From: JAICLL01 sp035252155
GTDB lineage: Bacteria; Planctomycetota; Planctomycetia; Pirellulales; JAICIG01
Assembly: GCA_035252155.1 (NCBI GenBank)
Contig: DATFDL010000764.1
Coordinates: forward strand, 1 to 7,064
DNA: 7,064 nucleotides
Reading direction: 5' to 3'
Part shown: one piece after another, positions 1 through 6,699 of the stretch
Layout of the letters: every line of letters begins with the position of its first letter
Position numbering within the stretch: the first letter of the stretch is position 1
Program-made: the position numbers and the translations under genes
Notes under the pieces: model-generated
The model's input: the letters and a program-made list of their open reading frames with translations, nothing else
The model's database searches: none
What the model was told of the DNA's origin: nothing

Positions 1-110
1 GCCGACTGGCGACGCTCTTGGAAAAATAGCGAGCTTGCGTCCGCTTGGTGGAAATTGTGCCGCCAACGAACCTTACGATGGTTTCGGTGTCTTGACCGAT
101 TGAATGTCCC

Positions 111-806
111 TTGGGAACCCTTGAATTGAACGAGTCTTCTCGCACTGCACGCTCGACGGTCAAGCGATTGCCGCAACGGGCGGTGTACGATCTAGCCGCA
201 ATTCATGCCATCCTCGACGAGGGACTGGTTTGCCATGTCGGCTTTTCGTGCGACGAGCGACCGTTTGTCATTCCAACCATTTACGTGCGCGTCGGCGAGC
301 AGGTCTATTTGCACGGCTCGCCCGCCAGCCGCATGTTGCAGACGCTGGCGAATGGCGCCGAGGCATCGATCGCCGTGACCTTGGTCGACGGACTCGTGCT
401 GGCGCGGTCGGCGTTTCACCACTCGATCAACTACCGCTCGGTGGTCCTCTTCGGACGTGGGTCGCCGATCGAAGACGACTCGCAAAAGCTGTCCGTGCTG
501 CAGGCGTTGACCGATCACATCATGCCGGGCCGCTGGACGGACGTTCGCATGCCCTCATCCGACGAACTGCGACGCACGCTGGTGGTTGCGGTGCCCATCG
601 AAGAGGCCTCGGCCAAAGTGCGCGTCGGGCCGCCGCTCGACGACGAACCTGACTATGACTTGCCGGCTTGGGCTGGCGTGTTACCGCTTCGTCTAACCGC
701 GTCGGTTCCGGTGGCAGACCCTCGCCTGGCAGCCGGGATCATACCGCCGCAGTACTTGGCAGATTACACTGGCCCGAGGCCCGCCGCACCGCGAGCGGGA
801 GGCTAG
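111..806 (+). CDS. Pyridoxamine 5'-phosphate oxidase family flavoprotein (FMN-binding split barrel)
   Basis: Predicted soluble cytoplasmic protein of 231 residues, in the PNPOx-like split-barrel family related to NimA-type and 'flavin-nucleotide-binding' proteins. Seen in the sequence: an N-terminal stretch RSTVKRLPQRAVYD (14-27), the strand-forming block CHVGFSCDERPFVIPT (41-56), HGSPASRM (68-75), and the signature LVDGLVLARS plus AFHHSINYRSVVLFG (91-115). A C-terminal acidic/proline segment (about 165-193) includes KVRVGPP and WAGVLPL. These match the pattern I know for this family; members are thought to bind FMN, but the substrate here cannot be read. The start is uncertain: TTG 111 has no good Shine-Dalgarno, TTG 126 is also in frame, and the nearby ATG 104 is out of frame and stops after six codons. 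It ends 16 bp before the earliest possible sulfatase start, but no functional link to that gene is evident. Confidence 0.85.
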   Translation: MGTLELNESSRTARSTVKRLPQRAVYDLAAIHAILDEGLVCHVGFSCDERPFVIPTIYVRVGEQVYLHGSPASRMLQTLANGAEASIAVTLVDGLVLARSAFHHSINYRSVVLFGRGSPIEDDSQKLSVLQALTDHIMPGRWTDVRMPSSDELRRTLVVAVPIEEASAKVRVGPPLDDEPDYDLPAWAGVLPLRLTASVPVADPRLAAGIIPPQYLADYTGPRPAAPRAGG

Positions 807-842
807 CTTCGTTCGCCATTCATTGAGGGATCCGATCCGCAC

Positions 843-849
843 GGAGGAG
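843..849 (+). promoter_or_regulatory. Strong ribosome binding site (GGAGGAG) for ATG 857, not for the sulfatase frame
   Basis: GGAGGAG lies 7 nt upstream of ATG 857, which is near-ideal spacing. It is the best Shine-Dalgarno between the first two genes. The ATG it serves is in a different frame from the sulfatase, so it either drives a leader peptide or reveals a frameshift in the sulfatase 5' end. Confidence 0.6.
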
Positions 850-856
850 ACGGAGG

Positions 857-934
857 ATGGCCTTCCAGGCCGTCACCGACTACGCTGGCCTAAACCGGTT
901 TCGTTTTTCCGCTCGCGGCCGACGCAAATGTTAG
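857..934 (+). CDS. Putative 25-codon leader ORF overlapping the sulfatase start
   Basis: A short ORF beginning MAFQAVTD and ending RGRRKC, preceded at ideal spacing by GGAGGAG. Its TAG stop (932-934) lies just past the sulfatase ATG at 928, giving the overlap AAATGTTAG. That ATG has no ribosome binding site of its own, so reinitiation after this small ORF would be a natural way to translate the sulfatase. The peptide is rich in arginine near its end and has no recognisable domain. The alternative is that ATG 857 is the real sulfatase start and one base is missing, for example in the TTTTT run near 902-908. One added T would give an in-frame basic n-region leading into the signal peptide. I cannot choose between these from the sequence. 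Confidence 0.35.
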   Translation: MAFQAVTDYAGLNRFRFSARGRRKC

Positions 935-2520
935 TTCTGGCTACGCTCGTTGTTCTTTTGTTGACGGCTGCCGAACCCGCCTCTGCGGCCAATCGACCCA
1001 ATGTCATCGTCTTTCTGGCCGACGATCTGGGCTACTCCGATCTCGGCTGTTACGGGTCGGAAACTGAAACGCCCAACCTCGATGCGCTGGCGGCCGGCGG
1101 GCTGCGGTTCACGCAGTTTTATAACACGGCCCGCTGCTGGCCGACGCGGGGCGCGCTGTTGACGGGCTACTACGCCCAGCAAGTGCGGCGCGACACGCTG
1201 CCCGGCGTGCCGGTCGGCCAGCGTCCGCCCTGGGCGCCGCTGCTGCCCGAGATGCTGCGGCCGCTGGGCTACCGTTCCTACCATTCGGGCAAGTGGCACG
1301 TCGACGGCATGCCGCTCGCCGGCGGCTTCGATCACTCGTACTACGTGCAAGACACCGGCCGGCTCTTTCGCCCCCGCGTGCATTACGAGGACGATCAAAA
1401 GCTGCCTGCGGTCAATCCGGACGCCGGCTATTACGCCACCACGGCCATCGCCGATCACGCCATCCGCTGTTTGCGCGACCACGCCGAGCAACACGCTGGT
1501 CAGCCTTTCTTTCAGTATGTTGCCTTCACCGTGCCCCATTTTCCATTGCAAGCGCCGCAGGAAGACATCGCCAAGTATCGCGATCGCTATCGAGCGGGCT
1601 GGGAGGCGGTGCGGCAAGAACGCTATGAGCGGATGAGAAAGCTTGGCATCGTCGAGTGCCCGTTGTCGCCGGTCGAGCGCGACGTCGGCCCGCCCTACCA
1701 TTTTCCACAGGCGTTGGAAAAGCTCGGCCCTGGCGAAGTCAACCGTCCGCTCGCTTGGGACGACCTGACCGCAGAGCAACGCGAGTTCCAAGCCGTTAAA
1801 ATGGCCATCCATGCCGCGATGGTCGATCGCATGGATCGCGAGATCGGCCGCGTGCTCGATCAGCTTCGGGCGATGAGGTCGTTCGACGACACGCTGGTTT
1901 TCTTCCTTTCCGACAACGGCGCCAGCGCCGAGATCATGGTCCGCGACGATGGCCACGATCGCGCCGCCCCGCTCGGCTCGGCAGCCACCCATCTCTGCCT
2001 GGGGCCGGGCTGGTCGAGCGTGGCCAACACGCCCTTGCGGCGCCACAAGACCTGGGTCCACGAAGGCGGCATTTCGACGCCGCTGGTCGTCCATTGGCCG
2101 GCGGGCATCGCGGCCCGCGGCGAACTGCGTCAAACGCCCGGCCACGTGATTGACTTTGTCCCCACGATCCTCGAACTCGCCGGCAGTAAGCCTCCGGAAG
2201 AGTACGACGGAAAGCCAGTGCCCTCGCGGCCGGGCAAAAGCCTCGTGCCCGCATTTGTCGAAGATCGCCAAATTGCTCGTGATAGTCTCTGGTGGCTGCA
2301 TGAGGGGAACCGGGCGATTCGCATCGGCGACTGGAAACTGGTGGCGGCCGGCCAAAAGGCCCCTTGGGAGCTGTACGACCTGAGCGTCGACCGCGGCGAA
2401 ACTAACAACCTGATCGAACAGAACCCCGACCTGGCCCGTCAACTCGAACAACGCTGGCAGCAGCAGTTCGACGAATTCCGCGAGCTCGCATCGCGCGATG
2501 CGGCCGACAAAGCGAAATGA
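928..2520 (+). CDS. Secreted arylsulfatase-type sulfatase (formylglycine-dependent)
   Basis: Predicted exported hydrolase that removes sulfate from sulfate esters, probably polysaccharide or aryl sulfates; the substrate is not readable. Numbering is from ATG 928 (530 residues). Residues 1-20 form a signal peptide: hydrophobic core LVLATLVVLLL and an ASA cleavage site before NRPN. The catalytic motif CxPxR is present as CWPTRGALLTG, with C70 (the residue converted to formylglycine) and R74. Metal and active-site residues by family pattern are D32/D33 (LADDLGY), K122 and H124 (SGKWH), H204 (VPHFPL), D329/N330 (SDNG) and K374 (RRHKTW). The C-terminal subdomain has the usual GDWKLVA and WELYDL strands. 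Length and motifs indicate an intact enzyme. The frame stays open upstream to TTG 823, which would add 35 residues with a basic n-region; ATG 928 lacks a Shine-Dalgarno. A formylglycine-generating enzyme is not in the window. The gene lies 27 nt upstream of the MoxR gene. Confidence 0.95.
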   Translation: MLVLATLVVLLLTAAEPASAANRPNVIVFLADDLGYSDLGCYGSETETPNLDALAAGGLRFTQFYNTARCWPTRGALLTGYYAQQVRRDTLPGVPVGQRPPWAPLLPEMLRPLGYRSYHSGKWHVDGMPLAGGFDHSYYVQDTGRLFRPRVHYEDDQKLPAVNPDAGYYATTAIADHAIRCLRDHAEQHAGQPFFQYVAFTVPHFPLQAPQEDIAKYRDRYRAGWEAVRQERYERMRKLGIVECPLSPVERDVGPPYHFPQALEKLGPGEVNRPLAWDDLTAEQREFQAVKMAIHAAMVDRMDREIGRVLDQLRAMRSFDDTLVFFLSDNGASAEIMVRDDGHDRAAPLGSAATHLCLGPGWSSVANTPLRRHKTWVHEGGISTPLVVHWPAGIAARGELRQTPGHVIDFVPTILELAGSKPPEEYDGKPVPSRPGKSLVPAFVEDRQIARDSLWWLHEGNRAIRIGDWKLVAAGQKAPWELYDLSVDRGETNNLIEQNPDLARQLEQRWQQQFDEFRELASRDAADKAK

Positions 2521-2533
2521 CAACGGTGAAATT

Positions 2534-2540
2534 GGGGAGG
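2534..2540 (+). promoter_or_regulatory. Ribosome binding site for the MoxR ATPase
   Basis: GGGGAGG sits 7 nt upstream of ATG 2548 in the 27 nt gap after the sulfatase stop. It fixes the start of the ATPase gene and fits translation from a transcript shared with the sulfatase. Confidence 0.65.
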
Positions 2541-2547
2541 ACCAACC

Positions 2548-3564
<1,017 letters not shown>

Positions 3565-3759
3565 CGCCCTCGCGGCCAGTCGCTCCCGCGACCCCGTGTG
3601 GTTTGCCGCGATTTGCTTGCGGAAAACAAGGGCGGCACTCATCGCTTGCGGGCAACAAGCCGCTTGCATGAAACGACTTCGAGCGACGGTCCAATACGTC
3701 AATCTTCGCTTATGCAAGCGCTGGTTCGGGATTCGGGATTCAGGGAAGACCGGGCGAAT
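3565..3759 (+). other. Non-coding spacer after MoxR with small hairpins
   Basis: I see no credible gene here. It contains a weak GC hairpin (GTCGC-TCCC-GCGAC, 3579-3592) without a T-tract, a 9 bp inverted repeat CGCTTGCAT (3661-3669) / ATGCAAGCG (3712-3720), and a GATTCGGGATTCAGGG segment (about 3730-3745). The last is the reverse-complement relative of the 14 bp tandem repeat found further right. No clear Rho-independent terminator follows the MoxR gene. Confidence 0.4.
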
Positions 3760-3910
3760 GCCGCGCGTACAGTAGGCATCACGCTCCGCCGTGATGAGCC
3801 CCCCAATTTCAACTTGCCGCGCGTAGAGTAGGCATCACGCTCCGTCGTGATGAGCCTCTCGTTTCAACTTGCCGCGCGCCTAGTAGATATCACGCTCCGC
3901 TCTGATGCAC
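3760..3910 (+). repeat. Three direct repeats of 55-56 bp, each carrying a REP-like hairpin
   Basis: Copies start at 3760, 3816 and 3871. Copies 1 and 2 share GCCGCGCGTA, AGTAGGCATCACGCTCCG, CGTGATGAGCC and TTTCAACTT. The core is an inverted repeat CATCACG / CGTGATG (3777-3783 with 3790-3796; 3833-3839 with 3846-3852) around the loop CTCCG(C/T). Flanking GGC and AGCC can extend the stem. The third copy is decayed (ATCACG-CTCCGC-TCTGAT, 3889-3906) and runs directly into the palindromic unit at 3909. The whole unit, including the part between hairpins, is conserved, so this is tandem duplication of a REP-like element and not a CRISPR array. Confidence 0.8.
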
Positions 3911-3985
3911 GGTGAACGCAAATTTGCGTTGACCGTAAAACACGAGAGATTTCGTCATCCACCGCCCCGCCAGCGGGGATGCGCG
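3909..3985 (+). repeat. Palindrome-headed repeat unit, copy A
   Basis: A 77 bp unit that begins with a near-perfect 28 bp palindrome (3909-3936, centre GCAAATTTGC, one mismatched pair). It continues TAAAACACGAGAGATTTCGTCA and then a GC hairpin CCCCGC-CA-GCGGGG (3965-3978), ending at GCGCG. Copy B lies exactly 180 bp downstream. The arms of the two copies differ by paired changes that keep the dyad. Confidence 0.75.
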
Positions 3986-4032
3986 ATCGCGGCACAGCGG
4001 CGACGTGGCATAAGCTTTATCACTCGTGTCGG

Positions 4033-4069
4033 GGTTGCGTTTCGGCATGCAACCGAACGAGCATGCTCG
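4033..4069 (+). repeat. Cluster of short dyads between the two palindromic units
   Basis: GGTTGC (4033-4038) pairs with GCAACC (4049-4054) around a 10 nt loop. It is followed by the 12 bp perfect palindrome CGAGCATGCTCG (4058-4069). These lie between copies A and B of the larger unit and may belong to the same composite element. I see no coding potential here. Confidence 0.5.
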
Positions 4070-4088
4070 CTCTATCAAGGTGCCGCGC

Positions 4089-4167
4089 ACGGGCGTTGCA
4101 AATTTGCAACGCCCGTAAAACGCCGAGAGATTTCGTCACCGACCGCCCGAGCAGCGGGGAGTGCGCG
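4089..4167 (+). repeat. Palindrome-headed repeat unit, copy B (28 bp perfect palindrome)
   Basis: A 79 bp unit homologous to copy A. It opens with a perfect 28 bp palindrome at 4089-4116 (outer ACGGGCG / CGCCCGT, centre GCAAATTTGC). It then reads TAAAACGCCGAGAGATTTCG and an AGCGGGGA segment, ending at GCGCG. Outer ends, centre and the right-hand tail are conserved with copy A, while the middle of the arms has changed on both sides. It could be a protein-binding dyad, a non-autonomous mobile element or a structured RNA. Confidence 0.8.
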
Positions 4168-4214
4168 CCTCGCCCTGTCGCCGTGTCGCCCACTCGTCTT
4201 TCCTCCCTGACCTC

Positions 4215-4325
4215 CGACCCCTGAATCCCAACCCCTGAATCCCGACCCCTGAATCCCGACCCCTGAATCCCGACCCCTGAATCCCGACCCCTGAATCCCG
4301 ACCCCTGAATCCCGACCCCAATTCC
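4215..4325 (+). repeat. 14 bp tandem repeat, seven full units plus a partial eighth
   Basis: The unit CGACCCCTGAATCC repeats with exact 14 bp phase at 4215, 4229 (CAACCCC variant), 4243, 4257, 4271, 4285 and 4299. A decayed unit at 4313-4325 follows. Because 14 is not a multiple of three, a repetitive peptide appears in reverse frames, but it is not a gene. Related non-tandem segments occur at 3725-3745 (opposite orientation) and 4542-4573. Confidence 0.95.
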
Positions 4326-4345
4326 TCTCCCTCTTCCCGCAGTGT

Positions 4346-4371
4346 ACCAACCAACTGGCTTGGTCGGTTTT
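4346..4371 (+). terminator. Terminator-like hairpin with short T-tract
   Basis: ACCAACCAA (4346-4354) pairs with TTGGTCGGT (4360-4368) over 8 of 9 positions, with loop CTGGC, followed by a run ending TTTT at 4371. The shape fits a weak Rho-independent terminator on the + strand. No gene ends nearby (MoxR stops about 780 bp upstream), so it may only be repeat-associated structure. Confidence 0.3.
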
Positions 4372-4637
4372 CAGCGGATTTTTCGCCGTTTTGGCGCCAC
4401 CCCTCGGGCCCCGCCCGGTATTCGGCGTCGGCAGGCAACGTCCGGCGTTACGGCGACGGGTTGTGGAGTTGAGAAGCGCCGACGCCCAGCGGCGTGACGC
4501 GGATTTCGGCCGCACGCAACAGATTCGGCCCGACAAAAACTCCCCGAATCCCGAATCCTGACCCCCGACCCCTAGTCTCTAGCCCCTTCCGTATGCCCCC
4601 ATACTTATTTCTACGGAGCTCGTGGCGGCCTGGTTCG
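4372..4637 (+). other. Gene-free spacer with decayed repeat segments
   Basis: No supported gene. The segment at 4542-4573 (CCCGAATCCCGAATCCTGAC and CCCCGACCCCT) is a degenerate relative of the 14 bp tandem repeat. The rest is GC-rich, unrecognised sequence. The open frames on the - strand across it depend on repeat sequence and show no protein-like conservation that I recognise. Confidence 0.5.
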
Positions 4638-4648
4638 TTTTGCATTTG

Positions 4649-4817
4649 CATTTTGCATTTTGACTTTCCCTCACCGGAGACGACCGAAGAAGCTCGATGC
4701 GGCAGGCGAAAACAACCACGGATTACGCGGATGGGCACGGATTGAAGACAACATTCTCTCTCTTATCCGTACCCATCGGTGTCATCCGTGGTCACCCTCA
4801 TTTTGCATTTTTTTGAC
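4649..4817 (+). repeat. 28+28 bp inverted repeat flanked by a T-rich direct repeat
   Basis: Arms at 4715-4742 and 4765-4792 (starting ACCACGGAT and ending ATCCGTGGT) match at 24 of 28 positions around a 22 nt loop. They form a long hairpin of the 'ACCACGGAT...ATCCGTGGT' kind that I recall as common in planctomycete and verrucomicrobial genomes. The hairpin is bracketed by direct repeats, CATTTTGCATTTTGAC (4649-4664) and the same with three extra Ts (4799-4817). The right-hand direct repeat touches the first recognisable codons of the truncated restriction gene. It resembles a non-autonomous palindromic element; no transposase is present. Confidence 0.75.
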
Positions 4818-5661
4818 TGACTTCTTTTGCGGCGTGTTGGGCTACACGCGCCCCGCCGACGGGCAGCCCCGCTACACCCTCTCGCGCGAAAAGCACGTCG
4901 AGGTCGATGGCAAATTCGCCGATGCCGTGCTGGGCGATTTTAATGGGCAACAGCGTTATCTGGTTGCGCTCGAAGGCAAAGGTCCCCGCGATCCGCTCGA
5001 CCGCCCCTTCGCCGGCAGACGCATGTCGGCCGTCGATCAGGCCTATCGCTACGCCATCAACCTGCCCTGCGACTGGATTGTGGTCACGAGCGTCCGCGAG
5101 ACGCGGCTGTATTACAAAGGCACCGACCAGCACACCTACGAGCGGTTCGACACCGAGCAGTTGGCCGACGACCCGGCCCACCTGCGGCGGTTCGTGTTTC
5201 TGCTGGGGGCCGAACGCGTGGTGCCGCCCGATGGGCGTTGCCACCTCTATTCGCTCTGGGAAGAGTCGCAGAAGGTGGGCCGCGAGCTGACGCGCGATTT
5301 TTACCAGCGCTACGCCGAAATGCGGCAAAACGCCTTTGAAGAATTATCGCAAGAAAACCCCGACGCCCCGCGCGGCGAAGTCCTTACAGCCACTCAAAAA
5401 CTGCTCGACCGCGTGCTATTTTGCGCGTTCTGCGAAGACCGAGGGTTGCTGCCGACCGAGACGATCCGCAAAGCCTACGAGCACCGCGACCCATACCGTC
5501 CGCACACCATCTGGGACAACTTTCGCGGCCTGTTCGAGGCGATCAACCGCGGCAACGCGGCCCTGGGCATTCACGCCTACAACGGCGGGCTTTTTGGCCC
5601 CGACCCGCTGCTCGACCGCCTGCGCGTCTCCGACAAGGTCTGCGCGCATCTCCGGCCCTAG
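4813..5661 (+). pseudogene. N-terminal remnant of a Type IIG (Eco57I-like) restriction-modification enzyme
   Basis: Homology I recognise begins at LTDFFCGVLGYTRP (4813 on). It continues through REKHVEVDGKFADAVLGDF, a PD-(D/E)xK-like nuclease signature (Asp codon 4921-4923; ALEGKGPRDPLDRP with Glu 4972-4974 and Lys 4978-4980), AGRRMSAVDQAYRYAINLPC, KLLDRVLFCAFCEDRGLLP and GIHAYNGGLFGPDPLLD. It then stops at TAG 5659-5661. Full-length relatives are large single-chain enzymes (around 1,000 residues) that cut and methylate DNA using an N6-adenine methyltransferase core with an NPPY motif. That core and the segment leading to it are absent. The frame is open from TTG 4660, but the first ~50 codons are repeat DNA, so the true 5' end also seems lost. 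GTG 4834 is the next in-frame start. The coding style is otherwise well preserved, implying recent decay. A surviving standalone nuclease-like product cannot be excluded. Confidence 0.75.
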
Positions 5662-5665
5662 TACA

Positions 5666-5815
5666 TCGAAAAATCCGGGGTACCTTCTCGCGATCAAGTC
5701 AAGCGCCAATCATGAGTGGCCCTGGTCGAAGGCTGGTGATCGCGCTGAAGAGGTGTTTGCTGAGCATTACCCGGCAGTGCATGCACATTTACAGGCCCGA
5801 AGCGGAGTTGAATGA
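5666..5815 (+). pseudogene. Target-recognition-region fragment of the same restriction-modification gene, second frame
   Basis: A few bases after the stop at 5661, a different frame reads KNPGYLLAIKSSANHEWPW, followed by SKAGDRAEEVFAEHYPAVHAHLQ, and then meets a stop at 5815. The SSxNxxWPWS...AEEVFxxxYPAxHAHL pattern is one I associate with the C-terminal specificity part of Eco57I/TaqI-like Type IIG enzymes. In a full gene it would lie well over a kilobase downstream of the N-terminal piece, after the methyltransferase core. Its presence here indicates an internal deletion with a frame change near 5650-5668. No start codon or ribosome binding site suggests independent translation. Confidence 0.6.
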
Positions 5816-5885
5816 CCGGGTTTATCGGCTATTCGGCTTAACAGCCGACGAAATTAATCTGCTTCAACGCGAGGCTGAGCACTAA
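5788..5885 (+). pseudogene. Extreme C-terminal fragment of a Type IIG-like enzyme, third frame
   Basis: In a third frame the sequence reads IYRPEAELNDRVYRLFGLT followed by ADEINLLQREAEH and TAA (5883-5885). The 'LN-x-x-VYxLFGLTxxEI' ending is typical of the last residues of Eco57I-like and PglX-like methyltransferases. It follows the HAHLQ fragment with a frame shift near 5788-5800. In intact relatives more sequence normally separates these motifs, so a second deletion is likely rather than a simple indel. The 3' end converges on the - strand operon, whose stop lies 20 bp away. Confidence 0.5.
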
Positions 5886-5905
5886 TTCCGCCGCGCGTGT
5901 CCCGG

Positions 5906-6688
5906 TTATCCTAAAAGCAGCTTGCTAGCCAGTTGCTCGCGAACTCGCTTCTCGCCGAGGTCGGTCAGCCGATAGCGACCATCCTTAGATTGAATAATTT
6001 CTCTCTTCGCCGGCGAGGCCAGCGCATCGATAGATCGAGTGACCGAGGACGCTGAACATTGCGCGTAGCGGCCTAGTTGTGTTCGATCGAACCCGGCCTC
6101 GCCCGCGTAATGCAGAAGAATCAAGATTTCCTCCTCCGGTCGGAGATCAGTGCGTTGCACCAAGATGGCGTCCTCGAACCGGCCGATGACCGGGACGTCG
6201 AACTGAAGCAATTCGCGGATGGCGAGCGCGGCTGCCTCGCGATCACCAGCCCAAAAGAGCCGTACCGTTTCTGTCATCGCCCAGCGTACCGCCTCGATCA
6301 TAAAGCGCGAATCCATGTGGTTCGCTTTGTACGTCGGCGAAATGTGGACCGCACCGCGCTTCGACCGAAACTTATGCACGACTGCTAACACCGCGAAAAG
6401 CATCTTGGCGTCGTCGCGGACCAGGCGATGGACAACTTGGTCGTTTCCAATGTACCTTGAGCAATCGCCGAAGTCGCGCGCCTGGTCGAGATTCCCCGAG
6501 TCAGCGTGATAGAGTATCCGCCCGAGTATCTCGCTGAACTGGCCACCATCGAGCTCGGCCGGCTCCCAGTCCCTGAGCACGTATCGCCGTTCGAGAGATA
6601 CGAACTCATCGACGAGCTGGCCGGTCAAAAACCCGTCCAATGGCGGCGCAAGCTTGGCAACAAGAGTTTGGTTTTCGATAAGCCCCAT
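5906..6688 (-). CDS. Hypothetical protein with HEPN-like motif and C-terminal winged helix
   Basis: 260 residues, apparently full length, of no family I can name. The first ~150 residues look all-helical. They contain KFRSKRGAVHISP, in which R108 and H115 form R-x6-H (R111-x3-H115 also fits). This resembles the R-x4-6-H motif of HEPN domains, many of which are RNases in abortive-infection and toxin systems. Nearby conserved-looking words are YKANHMDSRFMIEAVRW (120-136) and LQFDVPVIGRFEDAILVQRTDL (161-182). Residues about 183-256 (EEEILILLHYAGEAG, LGRYAQCSASSVTRSIDAL, YRLTDLGEKR) look like a winged helix-turn-helix. There is no signal peptide or membrane segment. The ATG is preceded by AGG at 7 nt and lies 11 nt after the upstream gene's stop, so the two are one operon. 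HEPN assignment and a defence role are inferences; a transcriptional regulator is the main alternative. Confidence 0.75.
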   Translation of the reverse strand: MGLIENQTLVAKLAPPLDGFLTGQLVDEFVSLERRYVLRDWEPAELDGGQFSEILGRILYHADSGNLDQARDFGDCSRYIGNDQVVHRLVRDDAKMLFAVLAVVHKFRSKRGAVHISPTYKANHMDSRFMIEAVRWAMTETVRLFWAGDREAAALAIRELLQFDVPVIGRFEDAILVQRTDLRPEEEILILLHYAGEAGFDRTQLGRYAQCSASSVTRSIDALASPAKREIIQSKDGRYRLTDLGEKRVREQLASKLLLG

Positions 6689-6699
6689 AGGCGTACCTG

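Noticed and set aside
45..79. Possible sigma70-type promoter (TTGGTG ... TACGAT) upstream of the flavoprotein
   Set aside because: The spacer is 23 bp, too long for a standard promoter, and both hexamers are poor matches.
1..126. Open frame reaching in from the left edge (tryptophan- and arginine-rich, about 41 codons, ending at TGA 124-126)
   Set aside because: It is too short and unlike any family I know, and it overlaps the start of the flavoprotein. It could be the tail of an upstream gene, but there is no support within the window.
3579..3592. Hairpin as a MoxR terminator
   Set aside because: The stem is only 5 bp and no T-tract follows, so it does not meet the pattern of a Rho-independent terminator.
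3760..3910. Possible CRISPR array
   Set aside because: There are only three units, and the would-be spacers are as similar as the would-be repeats. The unit contains its own hairpin, and no cas genes are present. Tandem duplication of a REP-like element explains it better.
3905..4224. Short overlapping forward ORFs across the palindromic units
   Set aside because: They are built on the repeats and dyads, occur in two frames at once, lack ribosome binding sites, and show no recognisable protein pattern.
4136..4438. Repetitive Gly/Arg/Asp/Ser-rich peptide on the - strand
   Set aside because: It is simply the 14 bp tandem array read in a reverse frame. There is no plausible start signal, and the peptide repeat depends entirely on the DNA repeat.
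4660..4812. Extra N-terminal coding sequence for the restriction-gene remnant from TTG 4660
   Set aside because: These codons cover the long inverted repeat and T-rich direct repeat and translate to low-complexity sequence unlike the family. The open frame here is accidental.
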